Of a stretch of DNA of 12,045 nt, positions 7,388 to 12,045 are shown piece after piece. The notes beneath the pieces were generated by a model. That model was given only the letters and a program-made list of their open reading frames with translations. It did not search any database and had not been told where the DNA came from. The stretch is from JBCBAP01 sp038532435. Lineage in GTDB: Bacteria > Pseudomonadota > Alphaproteobacteria > Rhodobacterales > Rhodobacteraceae. The DNA is taken from the NCBI GenBank assembly GCA_038532435.1, contig JBCBAP010000089.1, forward strand, positions 1 to 12,045, written 5' to 3'. The position numbers and the translations under genes are program-made. The number at the start of each line of letters is the position of its first letter. The stretch's first letter is position 1.

Positions 7388-8566
7388 GGTCACGAGTTCC
7401 GCAGCCTTGAAAGAGCTCGGCGTGTGCCCCGTCTCCTTCTTGAAGGCCTTGTAGAAGGAGGAGCGCGAGTTGAACCCGACTGCATAGGCGATGGCGAGCA
7501 CCGTGTCCTCCCCGCTGCGGATCGGATCGAGGGCCGCCTCTACCCGAAGCCGGTTCACATAGTCAAAGAAGGTGGTGCCCAGCGTCTCGTTAAGGGTCTG
7601 GGAGACATAGTTCTGGCTCACCCCGATACGCTTCGACAGGGTTGCGAGGGAGAGGTTCGGATCGGCGTAAAGCTTCTCTCGATCCATAACCGCGCTGATC
7701 TTGTCCGCGATGCGCTGGGCGTGGGCCTCGGTCAGCGCGGACTTCTCGTACTTTGGCTGGGCAAGCCGCCGCGCGGTCTCATCCTGCTCCATCGCGGCGC
7801 GGATCACCCCCGGTTTCTCCCGTAGGGTCCAGAGCGCGAAGCTGGAGATCAGCGCGAGGTTCAGCGCCTCGTCGAACGCGGACGTCAGGATCGGCGTATC
7901 AAAGAAGACGTCGAGCACCACGTGCAGCACCGACAGCGTCCAGTATGCAAAGAAGACAAGCGTCAGGATGCCAAGCCACCGCATTTCGATCCCCTCTGTA
8001 CTGGCGAAGAGATCGCGCAGCCGCGCCCGATACCGGTAGAGCCGCCGCATGATGATCGTGAAATACACGCAATACTGGATGTAGGCGACCATCTCGATAA
8101 GCAGGAACGACAGCGCCACGCCAAGGGCGAAGGGAGACAGATCGTCGGCCTCCACCTCGGTCGTCATGAAGAGATGCCGGGTCTCCGCCGGCAGCATTAC
8201 AAAGCCGAACCCGACACCGGCACCGACAAGCGGCAGAATGCAATGTACCCAGTCGTGCCGGGTGATGCCCCGCGGCTCCTCTGCAGTCATCGCGCGCACA
8301 TACATCCACAGCGCCGGTGAGAGAAACAGGTTGGCCATGAGCGCCGGGCCCAGGATCCAGGGCATGACATGGACCAACATGTTCGCACCCAGCACGCTCT
8401 CTCCGAGATACACGATCTCTGTCAGGGCCACGCAGAAAAAGAAGAGTGCTATCGGCACCATCGCCGTCCGGTAGGCCCGGGCCGCGCTGAAGTGGATGGT
8501 GCACACCAGGGCCACGCCCAGCACCATCGACGCAAACATGTTTCCGACGTTGTCGTAGTCAACCAT
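7382..8566 (-). CDS. AraC-family transcriptional regulator with N-terminal membrane domain
   Basis: Membrane-anchored transcription factor of 394 residues. The N-terminal ~250 residues contain seven hydrophobic segments: near the start (MFASMVLGVALVCTIHF), then VPIALFFFCVALTEIVY, a segment around MPWILGPALMANLFL, ILPLVGAGVGFGFVML, ALSFLLIEMVAYI, GILTLVFFAYWTLSVL, and a last one around ALNLALISSFALWTL. The C-terminal AraC domain covers about residues 300-388, with a first helix-turn-helix at LSLATLSKRIGVSQNYVSQ and the conserved second one at AIAYAVGFNSRSSFYKAFKK followed by GHTPSSFK. There is no cupin-type ligand domain, so the signal is probably sensed in or through the membrane. The ATG at 8566 is preceded only by a weak GGGTGG; a later Met at residue 10 is possible. 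Divergent from the mipA-like gene and 112 bases upstream of the protease lipoprotein gene, which makes both plausible targets. Confidence 0.85.
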   Translation of the reverse strand: MVDYDNVGNMFASMVLGVALVCTIHFSAARAYRTAMVPIALFFFCVALTEIVYLGESVLGANMLVHVMPWILGPALMANLFLSPALWMYVRAMTAEEPRGITRHDWVHCILPLVGAGVGFGFVMLPAETRHLFMTTEVEADDLSPFALGVALSFLLIEMVAYIQYCVYFTIIMRRLYRYRARLRDLFASTEGIEMRWLGILTLVFFAYWTLSVLHVVLDVFFDTPILTSAFDEALNLALISSFALWTLREKPGVIRAAMEQDETARRLAQPKYEKSALTEAHAQRIADKISAVMDREKLYADPNLSLATLSKRIGVSQNYVSQTLNETLGTTFFDYVNRLRVEAALDPIRSGEDTVLAIAYAVGFNSRSSFYKAFKKETGHTPSSFKAAELVTS

Positions 8567-8767
8567 ACCGCCACCCGCACTGGCGTCTTCCTTCCATCAC
8601 GGGGCGGGCCGCACAAGCTCCTCATCAGAGAATCCCTGTCCGATCCCTCACGGAAAGACAGATTTGCGCGTTCACCCCAGCAGGTCAGGACGACCGCGCG
8701 CGCGGCCTTCTCCATATCGGCGCTATCGAAACGGGGGCTCCGCCTCCATCAAGCGAGGATTTGCGTA
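8567..8767. promoter_or_regulatory. Divergent promoter region between the AraC-type regulator and the mipA-like gene
   Basis: These 201 bases must contain the start signals of two divergent genes. Visible elements are a strong ribosome-binding site for the plus gene (GAGGA about eight bases before the ATG at 8768), a 12-base palindrome CCGCGCGCGCGG at 8694-8705, and a direct repeat of TCACGG (near 8597 and 8648) that could be regulator half-sites. No confident -35/-10 pair was identified. Confidence 0.5.
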
Positions 8768-9514
8768 ATGCTACGGTTTCATCTGCTGCCCCTCCTGATC
8801 ATCCCGGCGATCTATGTCGAGGCCGCCCGCGCCGACAGCGTCTGGGACGGCACGCTGACGATTGCTGGAGGTGCGGCGGTCAGCAACAGCGCTTACAAAA
8901 AGGGGGACACGGTGTTGGCGAGCCCGGTCCCCTTCATCTCCTACGACTATGACAGGTTTTCCATCGGCACCGAAGGGTTGAGCTATGCTGTGGTGGACGA
9001 GGATGCCGTTACCGTCTTGGTCGGCCTGTCGCCGGAGATGTCACCGGCCTACCCGGACTTGAACCTCTATAAAGGGCTCGGTCGCGACGACACCGCGATC
9101 GCATACGCCGTTGCGGAGGTCGGCTTTGATCACGCTTACGTGGCGGTCACCGCGTTCCACGACGCGCTCGGTGCCTTTGACGGAGCCGGTGGGACGGTCA
9201 AACTCGGAACGATCGTCGACGTCGGGCCGGTGGAAATCGATATCGGCGCAGGAGCACTGATCAGTGGCTCCAGATACAACCAGTATCTCTATGGCATCGA
9301 TGCGGACGAGGCTCGGGCCGACCGCCCTGCATTTGAGACCAAGACCACCCTCAACCCGTTCATAGAGGTGGAGGCAACCTACATGATCAGTGACACTGTC
9401 GCGCTCGTGGGTATCGCATCCTATACCGATCTGGGCCAGCACCTCGCCAAGAGCCCACTGGTCCGCAACACTGATATCGTGGAGGCTGGCGTGTATCTGG
9501 GCTACCAATTCTAG
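8768..9514 (+). CDS. MipA/OmpV-family outer-membrane protein
   Basis: Predicted outer-membrane beta-barrel of 248 residues. The ATG at 8768 is chosen because GAGGA precedes it at good spacing and a signal peptide follows at once (hydrophobic core LLPLLIIPAIYV, likely cleavage after Ala22 in A-R-A). An in-frame extension back to 8369 overlaps the divergent regulator gene and is rejected. The mature part has alternating short strands with aromatic girdle residues (PFISYDYDRFSIGTEGLSYA near its start) and ends GVYLGYQF, a terminal Phe typical of barrels recognised by the Bam machinery. Family knowledge: MipA was described as a partner of murein-synthesising and -hydrolysing enzymes; OmpV-like members have been linked to osmotic response and outer-membrane permeability. 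The exact role here is unknown. Its neighbours suggest control by the membrane-bound AraC-type regulator. Confidence 0.85.
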   Translation: MLRFHLLPLLIIPAIYVEAARADSVWDGTLTIAGGAAVSNSAYKKGDTVLASPVPFISYDYDRFSIGTEGLSYAVVDEDAVTVLVGLSPEMSPAYPDLNLYKGLGRDDTAIAYAVAEVGFDHAYVAVTAFHDALGAFDGAGGTVKLGTIVDVGPVEIDIGAGALISGSRYNQYLYGIDADEARADRPAFETKTTLNPFIEVEATYMISDTVALVGIASYTDLGQHLAKSPLVRNTDIVEAGVYLGYQF

Positions 9515-9536
9515 CCCAACCTCGGAACCGTGGGGT

Positions 9537-9586
9537 GAGGCAACAGGTCGGCGACTGCAGGGCAGGCAACCGCACCCTGTTGCCTC
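9537..9586. repeat. 11-bp perfect inverted repeat after the mipA-like gene
   Basis: GAGGCAACAGG at 9537-9547 and CCTGTTGCCTC at 9576-9586 are exact reverse complements separated by 28 bases. The left arm begins 22 bases after the mipA-like stop codon. A further copy of AGGCAAC lies inside the loop at 9564-9570. The long loop and lack of a T-run argue against a standard intrinsic terminator. A 3'-end protecting hairpin or a relic of a small mobile element are alternatives. Confidence 0.55.
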
Positions 9587-9960
9587 CCGACGTGTCGCTG
9601 AAACCTGACCGTTTCAGCCATCCACATCAGTTGGCGTGGTAAGAGCGGGTTGAGGTCAGATGAGCGGAGCGACGCGGACATCGAGGCGACAACCTCTTCT
9701 CGAACCATGCTTTTGCAAGTGAGTCCGATACAGCGCGGGTATCAGCGGACAAGGTTGAGAGGCCACAACTTAGCACGCAACCGGAATACTCTTTCCACGC
9801 GGTCAGCGAACTTGGAGGGTGTTTGAGACAGCCAGTGGCCAAACAGCGTCATTGCGCACTGCGGGCTTTTCCCTCCATCCAACAAACGTCCGCGTTTCGA
9901 CTGAAGTCGCCATCACATACCGCTCCGCGTTCAGCGGTTTCAGGCCAGGGCGTGCTGTCG

Positions 9961-10188
9961 TTAAAACTGGATGCGCGATTGCGGCTCAACTGCTGGGCAC
10001 CAGTCAGCTTCCTCGGTGAGGAGGGTCGGGGTGATCTCCACGCCCAGATCGAGGCTTAAGGCAAATCTGACCGTTTCCTTTACGGCCCGGTCGCCTCGTT
10101 CGCGCACCGACGCTGACGTGTTCTCGATCTGAACCGTCGTCGCGCAGGGCCCCGGGGATGCGGGTCCGTGGAGGGAGGGTCCTATTGC
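9961..10188 (-). pseudogene. Possible gene remnant, unassigned
   Basis: Directly after the ABC ATP-binding gene, in another frame, the minus strand stays open for about 75 codons down to TAA at 9961-9963. It has mostly G or C third positions and a protein-like composition (VRERGDRAVKETVRFALSLD, followed by an acidic stretch containing LTEEADW). It has no ATG and no visible ribosome-binding site. Below the stop, a different minus frame continues with a similar appearance, as if a frameshift separated two parts. No family is recognised. It could equally be chance openness in GC-rich DNA. Confidence 0.2.
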
Positions 10189-10189
10189 A

Positions 10190-11836
10190 TCACGACACTG
10201 CGTCGAGCGACGAGCGGTTGCTTCGTGCTGTGGTTATGGACCTCGGCCTCGTGTGGTGGGCGGAGAGGAGGGAGGTTGTGTAGGGGCTTTGCGGGCTGGT
10301 CATCACCGCACCAGTGAGACCCGCCTCGCGGATCTCTCCGGCCTCCAGCACGATCAAGTCGTGGGCTATTTCTGCAATGACGGCGAGGTCGTGGGTTATG
10401 AACAGGCAGGCCAGTCCCCTCCGTTGCTGGAGCCGTCGGAGCAGGGTCAGGACCTGGGCCTGGATGGTGACGTCGAGCGCCGAGGTGACTTCGTCGCACA
10501 GCAGTATATCGGGCTCCGCAGCGAGGGCGCGCGCCAGGGCGACCCGTTGCTGCTGCCCGCCGGAGAGCTGACGGGGTCTGCGGGCCAGACAGTCAGCGCC
10601 CAGATCCATCTCGCTCAGGAGTGCAATCGCATTCTGCCGCGCCTCGGAAGGGCTCTGCCCGAAGTAGAGGCGGAGGGGTCGCGTCAGGATCTCCTCGACC
10701 GTATGGACCGGGTTGAGCGACGAGAGCGGGTCCTGAAAGACCATCTGAACCCGGCGCCGCTGAGCCTTCGAGCGCGTGCGCGCGAGCCCCCGGAGCGGCG
10801 TTCCATCATCGAGCTGAACCACGCCTGAGTGACCCCCCAACGTGCCCGCGATCAGGCCCGCGAGCGTTGACTTTCCCGATCCGGATTCGCCCACCACACC
10901 GAGGGTCTCCCCCCGGAAGAGATCGAATGAAACACCGGATAGCGCACGGTTATGCGCCCGTCGCCGAAAGAGGCCGGGTGCGGAGTAGGTGAAGCTCAGA
11001 TCTCTCACGGTGAGGATCGGCTCACCGCCGCGTGCCGGCCGCTCTGCGCGCGCAGACAGGCTCGGGATCGCGTTGACGAGGCGGCGCGTATAGGCCTTCT
11101 GCGGCGTGTCGAAGATCCGGGCGGTGGTGCCCTCTTCGACGACCCGTCCGTCCTTCATAACCACGACCCGCTCGCACATCCGCGAGATCACGTTCAGATC
11201 GTGGCTCACATAAACAAGGGTCGCGTTGAGCGCCTCTTGAACCTCCTGCACGAGGTCGAGAACCCTGGTCTCGACAGTCTTGTCGAGCGCTGTTGTCGGC
11301 TCATCGAGGACGATCAGTTCAGGTCGCGCCACAAGCGCCGACGCGATCACGATGCGCTGACGCTGACCGCCGGAGATCTCGTGCGGGTAGCGATCAAACA
11401 GAACAGCGGGGTCAGGCAGGTGCGTCTTCCCCATAAGATCGAGGGCGCGGGACTTCGCAGCGCGCCCCCGCTCACCCGTGTGGAGGGTGATCAGTTCCGT
11501 CAACTGTGCCCCGACGGTCATGTGTGGTGTCAGGGATGAGAGCGGGTTCTGCGGCACGATCGCCGCGCGCCGCCCGCGGTATGTGCGAAGTTTAGCCTTC
11601 GACAGGTTCAGGACATCTGTTTCCCCCAAACGCACGGTGCCCGCCGCGAAACGGGCACCCGGTCGGGCGAAACCCAGCAGCGCACGGGCCACCGTGGACT
11701 TGCCGGACCCGCTCTCACCGACGATACCGAGGCTTCCTCCCTGCGCCAACGAAAAGCCGACCCGTTCCACCGCTGCCATCTCAACCGCGCCGTTGGTGAA
11801 GACGATGCGAAGGTCCTCGACACGGAGAAACGGCAT
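10190..11836 (-). CDS. Peptide/oligopeptide ABC transporter, fused double ATP-binding protein (DppD-DppF type)
   Basis: Energy-providing subunit of a peptide-type (nickel/peptide/opine family) importer on the cytoplasmic side of the inner membrane, 548 residues. Both nucleotide-binding halves are complete. First half: Walker A GESGSGKST at 40-48, Q-loop Gln96, signature ISGGQRQR near 154-161, Walker B LIVLDEP with Asp178-Glu179, H-loop His212. Second half: Walker A GESGSGKST at 316-324, signature LSGGQQQR near 424-431, Walker B ILLCDE with Asp448-Glu449. The ATG at 11836 shares its A with the TGA stop of the upstream permease gene and has AGGTGGGG just before it, so the two are translationally coupled. 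After the usual PYT..LL segment the protein ends in a Ser/Thr/Arg-rich tail of about 25 residues. The substrate is not predictable from this subunit; di- or oligopeptides, or related amides and opines, are possible. Confidence 0.9.
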   Translation of the reverse strand: MPFLRVEDLRIVFTNGAVEMAAVERVGFSLAQGGSLGIVGESGSGKSTVARALLGFARPGARFAAGTVRLGETDVLNLSKAKLRTYRGRRAAIVPQNPLSSLTPHMTVGAQLTELITLHTGERGRAAKSRALDLMGKTHLPDPAVLFDRYPHEISGGQRQRIVIASALVARPELIVLDEPTTALDKTVETRVLDLVQEVQEALNATLVYVSHDLNVISRMCERVVVMKDGRVVEEGTTARIFDTPQKAYTRRLVNAIPSLSARAERPARGGEPILTVRDLSFTYSAPGLFRRRAHNRALSGVSFDLFRGETLGVVGESGSGKSTLAGLIAGTLGGHSGVVQLDDGTPLRGLARTRSKAQRRRVQMVFQDPLSSLNPVHTVEEILTRPLRLYFGQSPSEARQNAIALLSEMDLGADCLARRPRQLSGGQQQRVALARALAAEPDILLCDEVTSALDVTIQAQVLTLLRRLQQRRGLACLFITHDLAVIAEIAHDLIVLEAGEIREAGLTGAVMTSPQSPYTTSLLSAHHTRPRSITTARSNRSSLDAVS

Positions 11837-12045
11837 CACCCCACCTCTCCCGATGAAATGCCGTAGGCCCGTGCAAGCCCGTCCACTGTGAAGTTGATCC
11901 CGATGATCAGGGACGACAGTGCGATGGCCGGAAGGATCAGGAACCAGGGATCGGTGAAGACGACGACCATTGCTTCCTGCACCATCAGCCCCCAATCCGG
12001 CGTTGGCTGACTGATGCCGAGGCCGAGGAACGAAAGCGCGCTGAT
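11836..12045 (-). CDS. Peptide ABC transporter permease, DppC type (C-terminal 69 residues only)
   Basis: The window begins inside this gene when read on minus, so only the last 69 codons plus TGA (11838-11836) are seen. The translation starts ISALSFLGLGISQPTPDWG, then LMVQEAM, a hydrophobic segment (DPWFLILPAIALSSLIIG) and NFTVDGLARAYG. This matches the C-terminal end of DppC/OppC permeases: SFLGLG-PxPDWG is the usual conserved loop, followed by the last membrane helix and the 'N..GDGLRD..DP' ending, here slightly altered. It forms the inner-membrane channel together with a DppB-type partner expected further upstream. It overlaps the ATP-binding gene by one base, showing a shared operon. Confidence 0.9.
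   Translation of the reverse strand: MSALSFLGLGISQPTPDWGLMVQEAMVVVFTDPWFLILPAIALSSLIIGINFTVDGLARAYGISSGEVG

Larger units (their letters stand above)
9515..10189. other. Gap of 675 bases after the mipA-like gene
   Basis: No complete gene is convincing. The left part holds a large inverted repeat, listed separately. A 15-base near-repeat occurs at 9601-9615 and 10063-10077 (AAACCTGACCGTTTC versus AAATCTGACCGTTTC). Minus-strand open frames at 9627-9842 and 9961-10188, plus another frame between them, read peptides with no recognised family, as might be left by a decayed gene. The plus-strand frames at 9819-10059 overlap these and have no better claim. Confidence 0.35.

Noticed and set aside
8694..8705. 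CCGCGCGCGCGG palindrome as a specific operator
   Set aside because: Alternating CG runs arise easily in GC-rich DNA; kept only as a visible element of the intergenic region.
8369..8767. In-frame N-terminal extension of the mipA-like gene
   Set aside because: It overlaps the divergent regulator gene and would bury the signal peptide that starts at 8768 after a good ribosome-binding site.
1..12045. CRISPR arrays, tRNA/rRNA genes, intact insertion sequences
   Set aside because: No regularly spaced repeats, no cloverleaf-like or conserved rRNA segments, and no recognisable transposase were seen on either strand.

Overview
The window is GC-rich with short gaps between genes and GC-ending codons. 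The protein families present (MipA/OmpV porin-like protein, S41 lipoprotein, Dpp-type ABC transporter, DUF4123 type VI adaptor) suggest a Gram-negative proteobacterium, most likely an alphaproteobacterium of the Rhodobacterales kind. That placement is an inference from composition and gene types, since no rRNA or other marker is present. Almost everything reads on the minus strand; the only confident plus-strand gene is the mipA/ompV-like gene.

Layout. (1) 20-544: a small minus-strand gene for a low-complexity protein with repeated 'QR' motifs, similar in style to the leaders of proteins carried by extracellular contractile injection systems. (2) 545-1254: no convincing gene. (3) 1255-5297: a compact minus-strand cassette read as DUF4123 adaptor, then a 699-residue effector with a C-terminal AHH nuclease, then an Imm11/DUF1629 immunity protein. 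Each junction is a stop codon, one base, then ATG. This is the most interesting part of the window: it looks like a type VI secretion effector/immunity cassette without vgrG or any structural secretion gene nearby. (4) 5298-5865: a gap with several small inverted repeats. (5) 5866-9514: an S41 protease lipoprotein, a membrane-embedded AraC-family regulator (seven predicted transmembrane segments plus a C-terminal HTH domain), and a divergent mipA/ompV-like outer-membrane gene, plausibly one envelope-related regulatory unit. (6) 9515-10189: a gap with an 11-bp inverted repeat just after mipA and a possible gene remnant next to the ABC gene. (7) 10190-12045: the end of a peptide/oligopeptide ABC transporter operon, with the last 69 residues of a DppC-type permease followed by a fused double ATP-binding protein.

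How the genes work together. The adaptor should hand the nuclease effector to a VgrG spike encoded elsewhere, while the immunity protein protects the producing cell and its kin. The AraC-type regulator sits between the protease lipoprotein and mipA and probably controls one or both. The ABC operon is an independent nutrient-uptake unit. No CRISPR array, tRNA, rRNA or intact insertion sequence was seen.
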